DNA of 64,000 bases from DATARN01 sp963851105 (GTDB taxonomy: Bacteria; Actinomycetota; Acidimicrobiia; Acidimicrobiales; Palsa-688), in contig CAWKNP010000008.1 in NCBI GenBank assembly GCA_963851105.1, forward strand, positions 558,001-622,000, given 5' to 3'. Below the pieces are notes generated by a model, which had not been told where the DNA came from, did not search any database, and saw nothing but the letters and a program-made list of their open reading frames with translations. Shown one piece after another: positions 53,971 to 61,726 of this stretch. A program made the position numbers and the translations under genes. Positions within the stretch are counted from its first letter, which is position 1; every line of letters begins with the position of its first letter.

Positions 53971-55505
53971 GGGAGGCAGCAGACGAGCTCGGGACAGCGC
54001 GTCGCCACCGCAGCCGCGGCCAGGGCGGCTCGGGCCGCGGTGGCGGGCACGATGCAACCCGCCTCGCGAAGTTTCGCCCGCTGATCCGCCAGCCCCTGCG
54101 GATCGCCATCGGTCCCGAGTACGTAGGCGACGATTTGCGGGCCGCGGGCGGCCATGATCGACCGCGCCACCGGCACCAGCACGCCGGCGGGATCGGGATG
54201 GGCGCCGTAGCCCAGCACCACATCGATCAGGACCACCGCGACATCAGGCTCGGCGCCGGCCTCACGCATCATTTCGATCCGGGCCTCGGGGTCGATCATG
54301 GGATGCGGGCGCCCCTTGGTGTATTCCTCCTCGCCGAGGTCGAGGCAGGAGTGCGCGCCGGGGGGACACGGCAGTCCCCAGCGCTTGTCGATCGGGGTGT
54401 TGGAGTGCACCGCGCCCACCAGCTGGTACAGGAGCGAGAGCGCCTCGTAGCAAAGGGTGCCGCCCGAGTAGAGCCCCCGGATGAGCGTTCGCTCGGGCGC
54501 GACCCGCTCGCACGCGGCGCTGACCGGGGCGACCAGCCCGGCGGCGGGCTCGGGTGCCGCGATGCCGACGCACGCCATCGCCTCGGCCACTCCTTGCTCA
54601 AGGGTCGCCACCGTTGTGATCCCCTCCAGGGGTTCGCGAAGCCCGATCAGGGCAGCCACGAGGGGCTTGTCGCCCGCGACCGCCGTTACCTGCCGCGCCA
54701 CCTCGGGGTCGGGGGGCTTGGAAACAAGCAGGATGGCGTCGGTACCCGGGTCGTCGCGCAGGGCGGCGATGGCGGCTCGAGCCATACGACCCGCGACCGG
54801 CTCGGTCAGGTCCCGGCCGCCCAGGCCGATGACCTGCGACACGCCCGCGCCCCACTGGTCGAGCAGGCTCATGGCCTCCTGGGCGCCGGTGCCGGCGGCG
54901 GCCACCACGCCGACGCGCCCCGACCTCACGACATTGGCGAACGCCAGCCCCGTCCCGCCGAGCATGGCTGTCCCGGCGCCGGGGCCCATCACGAGCAGGC
55001 CCAGCTCCCGGGCCCGGTCCTTGAGCTCGATCTCCTCGGCGAGGGGCACGTTGTCGCTGAACAGCAGGACGTGCAGGCCCGCGCTCAGCGCCTTGTGCGT
55101 CTCGATGGCGGCATAGGGCCCGGGCACCGACACGATGGCGACGTTGCCCCGGCCATCGAGGCGGGACAGGGCCTCGGCAAGCGAGCGGGCCGCGCCGTCG
55201 CCCGCGGCCGGCGCGCCCGGTGATCCCGAGCGGTCGGGGAAAAGAGCTGCCCGTCCCGCCGCGATCGCCGCCTCGGCGGCGGAGCTGTCGGCCGCCAGCA
55301 CCGCCAGGAACAGGTCGTTGGCCCGGGCGGCGCCCAAGGCGCCAACGTCGAAGCCCTGGTCGCGCAGGATCTCGACGTTGGCCGCTGTCGCCATGGCGGC
55401 GGCGGCCCACTGGACGCCCGCGGACTGCGACATGGCCCGCGTCCCGGTCAGCTGCACGACCGAGTCCAGGTAGGTGTCCTTGATCAGCGTGACGACGGCG
55501 GTCAT
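53967..55505 (-). CDS. fdrA: FdrA-like acyl-CoA synthetase/carbamoyltransferase subunit
   Basis: 512 aa. Succinyl-CoA synthetase-like protein of the FdrA group: early VSVPGPYAAIETHKALSAGL, LLVMGPGAGTAMLGGTGLAF and VGVVAAAGTGAQEAMSLLDQ with CoA-binding loops, then HSNTPIDKRWGLP and GEEEYTKGRPHPMIDPEAR, both specific for FdrA. In E. coli FdrA works with YlbE and YlbF in oxamate transcarbamylase during allantoin use, supplying carbamoyl phosphate to carbamate kinase. Here the carbamate kinase is coupled (ATGA overlap) but YlbE/YlbF homologues are absent. The substrate may thus differ. Confidence 0.9.
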   Translation of the reverse strand: MTAVVTLIKDTYLDSVVQLTGTRAMSQSAGVQWAAAAMATAANVEILRDQGFDVGALGAARANDLFLAVLAADSSAAEAAIAAGRAALFPDRSGSPGAPAAGDGAARSLAEALSRLDGRGNVAIVSVPGPYAAIETHKALSAGLHVLLFSDNVPLAEEIELKDRARELGLLVMGPGAGTAMLGGTGLAFANVVRSGRVGVVAAAGTGAQEAMSLLDQWGAGVSQVIGLGGRDLTEPVAGRMARAAIAALRDDPGTDAILLVSKPPDPEVARQVTAVAGDKPLVAALIGLREPLEGITTVATLEQGVAEAMACVGIAAPEPAAGLVAPVSAACERVAPERTLIRGLYSGGTLCYEALSLLYQLVGAVHSNTPIDKRWGLPCPPGAHSCLDLGEEEYTKGRPHPMIDPEARIEMMREAGAEPDVAVVLIDVVLGYGAHPDPAGVLVPVARSIMAARGPQIVAYVLGTDGDPQGLADQRAKLREAGCIVPATAARAALAAAAVATRCPELVCCLP

Positions 55506-56482
55506 CCGCCGGCCCCGACGCTCGGGCGCACCCGGACGATCCTGGTACCCGCCGTCCCCTCGAGCTCGGAAACCGTACCTTCGAGCGACGCGTAGACGAG
55601 CTCAGGGCTCGTGATCACGGCCACCTCGCCGCCGTAGCGAACGAAGCGCACGGCGGCGCGCACCTTGGGCCCCATACTCCCTTCGGGGAACTGCCCGGCC
55701 GCCAGGTACTCCGCCGCCTCGGGGCAGCCCATCTCCTCGATCGGCCGCTGCGTCGGGGTGCCGTAGTCAAGGAGGACGGCCTCCACCCCGGTCACCAGCA
55801 CCAGGGCCTCGGCGGCCAGCGACGTCGCCAACTGCTGGGCCGCGTAGTCCTTGTCGATAACGGCGTCCACCCCGGCGTAGCCGGTCGCAGTGCGCACGAT
55901 CGGCACGCCCCCTCCCCCCGCGGCGACGACCACCTGGCCGGCGTCGAGCAGCGTGCGGATGGCCGACGTCTCCACGATCCCGATGGGCTCGGGCGACGGC
56001 ACGACCCGCCGGTAGCCCCGGCCGGAATCCTCTTTCATGACCCACTGGCGGCTCTTCTGCAGCGTCGCTGCCTGCTCGGCCGGGAAAAAAGGTCCGATGG
56101 GCTTGGTCGGCTCGTCGAACGCGGGATCATCGGCTGCCACCGCCACGTGGGTCACGAGCGAGACGGCACCGGTAATCCACGGGTCGCCCACCCGGTGCAG
56201 GGCCAGGCAGATGAGGCTGCCCAGCTGGCCCTGGGTCATCGAACCGAGTGCGAACAGCGGCTGGGCGGGGACCAGCGCGGCACCTTCCTCCTGCTGGATC
56301 GCCAGGTTGCCGACCTGGGGGCCGTTGCCATGCACCAGCACGACCCGCCAACCGGTGCGCAACAGCGAGCACACAGATTTGGCCATCGCAGTGGCATTGA
56401 CCTCCTGCTCGAAGTAGGTGCCCGCCTGACCTTCGCGGATCAAAGCGTTGCCGCCCAAGGCGACGACTGCGGTCTTGGCCAT
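55502..56482 (-). CDS. arcC: Carbamate kinase
   Basis: ADP + carbamoyl phosphate to ATP + ammonia + CO2 (or the reverse). 326 aa from ATG 56482. VVALGGNALIREGQAG, LVHGNGPQVGNL, GSMTQGQLGSLICLAL, PTKPIGPFF, VASPDP-like SPEPIGIVET, AAGGGGVPIVR, GVDAVIDKDYAAQQLATSL and ELAGTSTAGT-like sites are all conserved; longer starts add Arg/Pro-rich sequence only. Head of the arcC-fdrA-GT operon; the shared motif at 56541 is in its promoter region. Confidence 0.94.
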   Translation of the reverse strand: MAKTAVVALGGNALIREGQAGTYFEQEVNATAMAKSVCSLLRTGWRVVLVHGNGPQVGNLAIQQEEGAALVPAQPLFALGSMTQGQLGSLICLALHRVGDPWITGAVSLVTHVAVAADDPAFDEPTKPIGPFFPAEQAATLQKSRQWVMKEDSGRGYRRVVPSPEPIGIVETSAIRTLLDAGQVVVAAGGGGVPIVRTATGYAGVDAVIDKDYAAQQLATSLAAEALVLVTGVEAVLLDYGTPTQRPIEEMGCPEAAEYLAAGQFPEGSMGPKVRAAVRFVRYGGEVAVITSPELVYASLEGTVSELEGTAGTRIVRVRPSVGAGG

Positions 56483-56540
56483 CGGTCGACGGCTCCCGGG
56501 GAAAAGGGTGGTCAGCGGAAGGAGTGACAATACGAAACGA

Positions 56541-56555
56541 CGTTTACGATAGTAT
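56541..56555. promoter_or_regulatory. Shared AT-rich motif, copy A
   Basis: CGTTTACGATAGTAT in the divergent space between carbamate kinase and the unknown gene; one base differs from the core CGTTTACTATA found at two other places. The next bases (TATATG, or TATACT on the other strand) resemble -10 elements, so it may contain the promoter of one or both genes. Confidence 0.6.
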
Positions 56556-56580
56556 ATGGCCGCCGGTGGGGACAAGAGAG

Positions 56581-57264
56581 GTGAAAGATTTGGACGGGGA
56601 CCGCGGGCGCGACGAACGGGGAGCTCCGCCGAGTTCTGAGCCCGAGGTGCCGGCCGCGTTGCTCGCGGAGTGGCGCAGTGCCGAAGACCGGCTGTACCCG
56701 ATGGTGATGGTGATCCCCGAGTCCTACGAGCGGGTTGTCCGCCTGGTCGGTGCGACCACCGTCGAGCTTCAGCTGGCCTGCGCTGACGTGGGTTCCCTCG
56801 TGGCGGAAGCCCCTGATGTCGCCGAGCGGGTGCGGCGCCTGGCGAACGAGAGTGGGACCGCAGACCGGTTGGACCTGCCCCTGATCGCGGCCGCCAGCTG
56901 CCTCATGCGGTACCGCCAGCTGGCGGCCGAAACTAGTCGTGACCAGCGGCGACGCCGTATCGCAGATGCTCGGGAGTCAGGCTCCACGTGGGTCACGCTG
57001 CAGGAGGGGACACCGCCGTCGTCGTGGCCGCCGATGCCTTCGGCGACCGTCGAGATGCACCTCGCCAGCGGGCAGGCCTTGGAGGAGATGACCACGATCG
57101 ATAGCTCGAGCGGCGAAGCCCATTTCGTCCTGGCGGAGATGCAGCTCGACCCCGAGACGGGGGAACTGAGCTCGCGTCGCGAGGCGGAAGAGGAGTTCGA
57201 CGACCGGCATCAGTGGCAGGCAGCGATCGCCGAGCGGCGGCAAATGATCGAGGGGAGCCATTGA
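56581..57264 (+). CDS. Hypothetical protein at the head of the radical-SAM unit
   Basis: About 227 aa, from GTG 56581 or TTG 56590, which has the better ribosome-binding site (agagagg). N-terminus hydrophilic (DLDGDRGRDERG); then WRSAEDRLYPMVMVIPESYE and VELQLACADVGSLVAE followed by a helical core with many Arg, Glu and Ala; C-terminus WQAAIAERRQMIEG. No membrane segment, a single Cys pair only (LQLACADV, AASCLM). I do not recognise a family. It precedes the radical SAM gene by 77 bp and sits directly behind motif A. Confidence 0.7.
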   Translation: MKDLDGDRGRDERGAPPSSEPEVPAALLAEWRSAEDRLYPMVMVIPESYERVVRLVGATTVELQLACADVGSLVAEAPDVAERVRRLANESGTADRLDLPLIAAASCLMRYRQLAAETSRDQRRRRIADARESGSTWVTLQEGTPPSSWPPMPSATVEMHLASGQALEEMTTIDSSSGEAHFVLAEMQLDPETGELSSRREAEEEFDDRHQWQAAIAERRQMIEGSH

Positions 57265-57288
57265 CTTCCGCCGCCCGGCGCGATTTCC

Positions 57289-57304
57289 TATAGTAAACGT
57301 TTCG
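57289..57304. promoter_or_regulatory. Shared AT-rich motif, copy B
   Basis: TATAGTAAACGTTTCG (reverse complement contains CGTTTACTATA) in the 77-bp space before the radical SAM gene. TATAGT (57289-57294) could serve as -10; no good -35 at 17 bp. The start codon is 38 bp after the motif. Confidence 0.6.
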
Positions 57305-57341
57305 ACCGCGACCACTGCATCTGACGAAAGTAGGATCCCGG

Positions 57342-58490
57342 GTGCCTGGCATGTCTTCCTCAGGCGAGATCGAATCACCGGACGGGCCGGTTGCCGGCGA
57401 TCTGGCGGCGCTGATCGCAGATCTCCAGAGCCGCGGCATGCGCGTCGAAGCGACGTTGGAGACCCGGCGGGGCGGTGCGGGACCGTCGGACTCCGGCATG
57501 TTGTGGATAGAGGGGATACCGGTCACGGTGCCGACCGGCGACGGCTACGCCACGACGCCCTACGTGCTGCGCAGCGAGGACGACGGTCTCGGCGTCTACG
57601 CCGACGGCCACCGGCTGGCGGCCGCCGCCAGCGCCGGGCGTCCCCGTTATTACGACCTGACCACCGCCGACGGTGTCCCCTACTGGCAGATCGCCCTGCT
57701 GCACCTGGACTCCCTGGCCAGCACGGTGCTCCAGACCTGCGCCTACTGGGGCAACGACGACCAGTGCCGGTTCTGCGGCATCGGCCTGTCGCTGGCCGCG
57801 GGCCGGACCACCGCCAAGAAGCGCCCAGAGCAACTCGCCGAGGTGGCGGTGGCCGCCAAGGAGCTCGACGGGGCCGTCGACGCCACCTTGACAACCGGGA
57901 GCACGTACGGGCGCGACCGGGGGGCGCTGTACGTGGCGCGCTGCGGTCAGGCGGTCAAGGAGGCCGCGGGCCTTCCCGTCGAGGTCCAGTTCGAGCCACC
58001 GGAGGACCTCGATGTCATCGACCGGGTCCACGATCACGGGATCGACTCGGTCGGGATCCATGTCGAGACATTCGATCCCGAGGTCCTCGCCCGCATCGCG
58101 CCGGCCAAGGCCCGCACCGGGATCGAGGGCTACTTCGCGGCATGGGAGCGGGCGGTGAGCCTCTTCGGCGAGGGCCAGGTCTCGACGTACGTGATCCTCG
58201 GCATGGGCGAGGACCCTGAACTCACCGTTGCCGGGTGCCGGCGGGCCATCGACCTGGGCGTCTACCCCTTCGTGGTGCCGCTGCGGCCGATCGCGGGCAG
58301 CCTCATGGAGGATTGCCGGCCTCCCGACGGCGCCTACACCGAGGCGATCTACCACCAGGTCGTCCCCTACCTCATTGCCCGGGGGCTCGACACCTCCTCC
58401 GTGACGGCCGGCTGCGCCCGTTGCCAGGCGTGCTCGGCGATGGCGACCGTCGAGCGCTCGATCAAGCTGGCCGCGACCCGCAGCGGCTGA
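57342..58490 (+). CDS. MSMEG_0568/NitD-like radical SAM protein
   Basis: 382 aa from GTG 57342 (ATG 57351 also possible). Radical SAM cysteines are Cys133-x8-Cys142-x2-Cys145 (TCAYWGNDDQCRFCGIG) instead of the standard CxxxCxxC; this spacing is as in the MSMEG_0568 family. Biotin-synthase-like TIM barrel with VEVQFEPPEDLDV-type strands, STYVILGMGEDPELT and FVVPLRPIAGS. A C-terminal triad Cys358-x2-Cys361-x2-Cys364 (CARCQAC) may hold a second cluster. Followed by a coupled GNAT gene (TGATG), the same pair as in Nit1C clusters. Reaction unknown. Confidence 0.9.
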   Translation: MPGMSSSGEIESPDGPVAGDLAALIADLQSRGMRVEATLETRRGGAGPSDSGMLWIEGIPVTVPTGDGYATTPYVLRSEDDGLGVYADGHRLAAAASAGRPRYYDLTTADGVPYWQIALLHLDSLASTVLQTCAYWGNDDQCRFCGIGLSLAAGRTTAKKRPEQLAEVAVAAKELDGAVDATLTTGSTYGRDRGALYVARCGQAVKEAAGLPVEVQFEPPEDLDVIDRVHDHGIDSVGIHVETFDPEVLARIAPAKARTGIEGYFAAWERAVSLFGEGQVSTYVILGMGEDPELTVAGCRRAIDLGVYPFVVPLRPIAGSLMEDCRPPDGAYTEAIYHQVVPYLIARGLDTSSVTAGCARCQACSAMATVERSIKLAATRSG

Positions 58491-58978
58491 TGCCCGAAGC
58501 CCGGGTCGCGCCCGCCCGCGTCGCCATTGCCACCGTCGCGGCGCGCACCCCCGAACAACTCGAGTGGCACCACCGCATCCGCCACCAGGTGTTCGTGACC
58601 GAGCAGCAGCTTTTCGCTCTCACCGACGGTGACGACCACGACGCGGCGCCCGATGTCATACGGGTCCTCGGGTTGTGCGCCTCGCAACCGGCGGGCACGG
58701 TGCGCCTGTTCCCCCTGGATCCGGGCGGTGAGCGGTGGCAGGGGGATCGCCTGGCGGTCCTCAAGGAGTTCCGCGCCTGCGGCCTCGGCAAGCCGTTGGT
58801 CCGCTTCGCCGTCGCCACCGCGGCCGCGCTAGGCGGCCGGGAAATGGTCGCCCACATCCAGCTGGCCAACGTGTCGTTCTTCGAGCACATCGGTTGGCGC
58901 CGCGACGGGCCCGTCGAGCTCTACGTCGGAGTGGCCCATCAGCCGATGGTGATCGGACTCACTCGCTCGCGGCCTTGA
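58490..58978 (+). CDS. MSMEG_0567/Sll0786 (NitE)-like N-acetyltransferase
   Basis: 162 aa; ATG 58490 shares its A with the radical SAM stop (TGATG). GNAT signatures: WHHRIRHQVFVTEQQLFALT, AGTVRLFPLD, DRLAVLKEFRACGLGKPLVR (CoA loop, R-x2-G-x-G-K) and MVAHIQLANVSFFEHIGWRR; this is the Sll0786-type GNAT of nitrogen-starvation clusters. Its 3' end overlaps the convergent AIR-synthase gene by 20 bp. In M. smegmatis GNAT and AIR-synthase are one polypeptide; here they are separate and convergent. Confidence 0.9.
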   Translation: MPEARVAPARVAIATVAARTPEQLEWHHRIRHQVFVTEQQLFALTDGDDHDAAPDVIRVLGLCASQPAGTVRLFPLDPGGERWQGDRLAVLKEFRACGLGKPLVRFAVATAAALGGREMVAHIQLANVSFFEHIGWRRDGPVELYVGVAHQPMVIGLTRSRP

Positions 58979-59942
58979 GGCCGGTGACGCTTTCGGCGGC
59001 CAGGTCGAAGACCGTCGCGGTTGCGTCGCCGAGGCGCAGGCGGATGAGACCCGACTCGTCGAGGGAACCGACGACCGCTGCTTCCAGCCCCCTTTCCCAG
59101 AATGCCTGGCAACACGCTTGTGCCTCACCGGGGGGGCTGCAGAGCAGGAAGCCGAAGCACGGGAACGTCGTCAGCCAGGCGGCCAGCGCCACGCTGGCCG
59201 GTCTCGGCACGGTGGCCAGGTCGACGGTGACGCCTAGGCGGCGGAACTCCAGCAGCATGGCGAGCGAGCCGACAAGTCCCGCCATGCTGATGTCCTTGGC
59301 GGCTACCGCGTGGCCCTGCGCGGCCACCGCCGCCAGCACCCTTACGTCGGCGCCGAGTCGCTCGCCGCGCTCGTCGAAGGAGCGGAAGAAGTTGAAATCG
59401 GCCCGCATGGTGCCCTCGGTGCAGGCTGCCACGATGAGCGATTGCCCCGGTTCCGCTCGCCGGACCGACAGGATCCGGTCGGCCCCCACGGCGCGGCCGA
59501 GGCCGAACGCCGAAATCGCCGGTGCGCCGGCGTCTTGCAAGGTGAGGTGGCCGCCCACGATCGGCACCTGGTAGAGGCCGCCGGCGTAGCGCATGCCTTC
59601 CAGCGCCCGGCGGGCCTGTGCCTCGGAACCGACGATGGTGTCGACGATCGCCAGTGGGCGGGCCCCCATGGCCGCCAGGTCGTTGACGTTGGCCAGCACC
59701 GCGGCTATGCCCGCCCCGAAGGGATCGGCCGCCACGAACGGCGGCCACAGGGCCTCGCCCCCGACGACCATGGTCACGTCGCCGTCGGTCACCACCGCGC
59801 CGTCGTCGCCGGGGCCCGCGAAGGAGTCGACGGCGCCGAAGACGTCGGAGACAACGGCGATGGGCGCCTTGTTGCGAACGCCGGGATGGGAGCGCACGAT
59901 GGCTACCAACTCCGCCAGGGTCTCGGTCATCTCGGCTGCCAT
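58959..59942 (-). CDS. Sll0787-like AIR-synthase-family protein (NitF-like)
   Basis: 327 aa from ATG 59942. PurM/SelD/ThiL-fold ATPase: GPGDDGAVVTDGDVTMVVGG (ATP/Mg site), ADPFGAGIAAVLANVNDLAA-MG (the hallmark N-D-L/I-A-A-M-G), IVGGHLTLQDAGAPAIS and AAKDISMAGLVGSLAMLLEF. Typical for the sll0787 AIR-synthase-related family. Its substrate is unknown; it probably phosphorylates a small molecule. Divergent from comA over a 45-bp space that holds motif C. Confidence 0.9.
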   Translation of the reverse strand: MAAEMTETLAELVAIVRSHPGVRNKAPIAVVSDVFGAVDSFAGPGDDGAVVTDGDVTMVVGGEALWPPFVAADPFGAGIAAVLANVNDLAAMGARPLAIVDTIVGSEAQARRALEGMRYAGGLYQVPIVGGHLTLQDAGAPAISAFGLGRAVGADRILSVRRAEPGQSLIVAACTEGTMRADFNFFRSFDERGERLGADVRVLAAVAAQGHAVAAKDISMAGLVGSLAMLLEFRRLGVTVDLATVPRPASVALAAWLTTFPCFGFLLCSPPGEAQACCQAFWERGLEAAVVGSLDESGLIRLRLGDATATVFDLAAESVTGLKAASE

Positions 59943-59967
59943 GGGGTTCCCAACTAAAGTTACGCGC

Positions 59968-59985
59968 CGTTTACTATAATGAACG
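59968..59985. promoter_or_regulatory. Shared AT-rich motif, copy C, and divergent -10 elements
   Basis: CGTTTACTATAATGAACG, an imperfect 18-bp palindrome. TATAAT (59975-59980) reads towards comA and TATAGT on the other strand reads towards the AIR-synthase gene, so both promoters may overlap here. The predicted comA start point falls on or next to GTG 59988. Confidence 0.7.
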
Positions 59986-59987
59986 TA

Positions 59988-60779
59988 GTGCCGTCTTTCC
60001 TCGAACTTCCCGAGCGGCCGCCCAAGCCTCGCGCGACCGGGCTGACCCACGTGCTCGACAAGGGCCTCCCCGTCGGCGAGGTCGCGGACCGCCTGGCCAC
60101 GTCGGGCCCCGTGATCGATCTGTGGAAGTTCGGATGGGGCACCGCCTACCTCGATCCCGGGGTCGAAGCCAAGCTGGCTCTGCTGGCCCGCCACGACGTC
60201 CGGGCGTGTGTGGGCGGGACCCTGCTCGAGGTGGCGTGGGCCCAGGACAAGGTGGCGCCGTTGCTGGCCTGGGCCGCCTTGGTCGGATTCCCCTGCATCG
60301 AGGTGTCTCGGGGCGCGGTGCCCATGCCGCTCGACGAGAAGCGGGACCTGATCCGCCTGGCGGGCCTTCACTTCACGGTCCTGTCGGAAGTGGGCGCCAA
60401 GGACCCCGCCGCTGCGGCCGTGGCGGAGGAGTGGGCGGACGAGGTAGGCGGCGACCTTGCTGCAGGGGCGGCGCTGGTGCTGACCGAGGGACGCGAGAGC
60501 GGGACGGTCGGTCTGTTTCGGGCCGACGGCTCGGTCCGGTCCGATCTGGTCGAGGCCCTGGTGCGGTCGGTGGGCCTGCGCCGCCTGGTGTTCGAGGCGC
60601 CGCGTAAGGACCAGCAGGCGTGGTTTATCAACCGGTTCGGGCCCGAGGTCAACCTGGCCAACATCGCGATGGACGAGACGCTGGGTCTGGAGGCGCTGCG
60701 CCTCGGCCTGCGGGCCGACACCCTGCAGCCGGTCGCCCGGCTGCCCCGACTCGGGCTGTCCCGGAGCCAGTTGGGATGA
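59988..60779 (+). CDS. comA: Phosphosulfolactate synthase (ComA)-like protein
   Basis: PF02679 TIM-barrel enzyme; known members add sulfite to phosphoenolpyruvate to form (R)-phosphosulfolactate, the first step to coenzyme M. 263 aa from GTG 59988 (ATG 59979 lies inside the -10-like motif). GLTHVLDKGLPVGEVAD, VIDLWKFGWGTAYL (K-x-G-W-G-T), CVGGTLLEVAW (G-G-T), FTVLSEVGAKDP and FEAPRKDQQAWFINRFGPEV with conserved Glu/Lys; these are the ComA signature regions. Its stop overlaps the next ATG (ATGA), so this is an operon head. Confidence 0.9.
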   Translation: MPSFLELPERPPKPRATGLTHVLDKGLPVGEVADRLATSGPVIDLWKFGWGTAYLDPGVEAKLALLARHDVRACVGGTLLEVAWAQDKVAPLLAWAALVGFPCIEVSRGAVPMPLDEKRDLIRLAGLHFTVLSEVGAKDPAAAAVAEEWADEVGGDLAAGAALVLTEGRESGTVGLFRADGSVRSDLVEALVRSVGLRRLVFEAPRKDQQAWFINRFGPEVNLANIAMDETLGLEALRLGLRADTLQPVARLPRLGLSRSQLG

Positions 60780-61726
60780 GCAACCTCGTCCCCCGCCAGT
60801 ACCGCGAGGTCTCGGTCACGGCGGTGGATTTTTCCCTGACCGCCGAGGAGCTCACGCGTCACTTCCTGGGGCGGGAGGTGTACCAGCGCACCCGTTACCT
60901 GGTGGTCCGCCACGAAACGGAGACGGCGGTGGTCGAGGTCTCCGCGGCAGCGGGCACGCAGGTGATGCGGGTGGTCACCGCCGTGGACGTTCTGGCGGGG
61001 CCGGCGGAATGCGCCTTCGTGGTGGACCCCGATTGTGACACGGGCGTGCCCAGCTCCCTGGCCGCCGCCGCGGCGTGGTGGGCCCCGGGGTGCCGCGGTG
61101 TCGTGGTCGAGGGTCGCTACCACCACGTCAACTTCATCCTCGACCCCTGCCGGGCGCGGGTGCGCGTCGTTGACGTGGTCCCACCAGGGCCCCCAAAGCT
61201 GGTCGATCAGGCGTCACGGCTGCTGGCCGGCGCCGAGGACCTCCCGCCCATCGAGCTGGTGGCCGACGTGGTCGACCTCGCCGACCTGGCTCGGGCCCAT
61301 CCCGCCCCCCGGTACCTTCTGCCGTGCCGGGGATCCGGCTTCACCGCTTCGCCGGGAACCGAGGTGGACTTCCTCGACGAACGGCCACCCCGCCAGGATT
61401 GGACGCTCATCGGATGCTCGCGCTCTCGGGAGCTGCACCGGTGGTTCTACGGCGACCTTCCGACCACGGTGGAAATGTGCCCTCGGGTGCTGGCGGCGGC
61501 CCGCCCCGGCGAGGCGACGACGGTGACGCTGACCAAATGCTGCCTCCTGGAGGACCGCATCGACGACGGCGGCGACACCGTTGTCGTGCCGTGGGGCGCG
61601 TCCCTGCACCAGGTGCGCCAGGGCCTCGAAGCGGCGGCGCGGCGGCGGGCGGGCGCCGGTGGTGCGGACGCCTCGGTGGAAGGGGCCGCCCAAGTGCCCG
61701 AAGAGCGCACATGGTCGCACGGCTAG
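60776..61726 (+). CDS. Unknown Cys-rich protein between comA and the lyase
   Basis: 316 aa from ATG 60776 (ATGA overlap with comA). Nine Cys (residues 79, 87, 106, 125, 184, 214, 235, 255, 256) plus a His pair (RYHHVNF) suggest metal or Fe-S binding, or thiol chemistry. Patterns such as VVEGRYHHVNFILDP, TLIGCSRSRELHRWFYGD and TLTKCCLLED look conserved, but I cannot name the family with confidence. No membrane segment. The C-terminal ~40 residues are Ala/Gly/Arg-rich and overlap the next gene by 16 bp. Context suggests one step of the same pathway as comA. Confidence 0.78.
   Translation: MSNLVPRQYREVSVTAVDFSLTAEELTRHFLGREVYQRTRYLVVRHETETAVVEVSAAAGTQVMRVVTAVDVLAGPAECAFVVDPDCDTGVPSSLAAAAAWWAPGCRGVVVEGRYHHVNFILDPCRARVRVVDVVPPGPPKLVDQASRLLAGAEDLPPIELVADVVDLADLARAHPAPRYLLPCRGSGFTASPGTEVDFLDERPPRQDWTLIGCSRSRELHRWFYGDLPTTVEMCPRVLAAARPGEATTVTLTKCCLLEDRIDDGGDTVVVPWGASLHQVRQGLEAAARRRAGAGGADASVEGAAQVPEERTWSHG

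Noticed and set aside
57261..57294. TTGACT (57261) with TATAGT (57289) as a standard promoter of the radical SAM gene
   Set aside because: Spacer is 22 bp, too long for a normal sigma-70 promoter; TTGACT also overlaps the preceding stop codon region.
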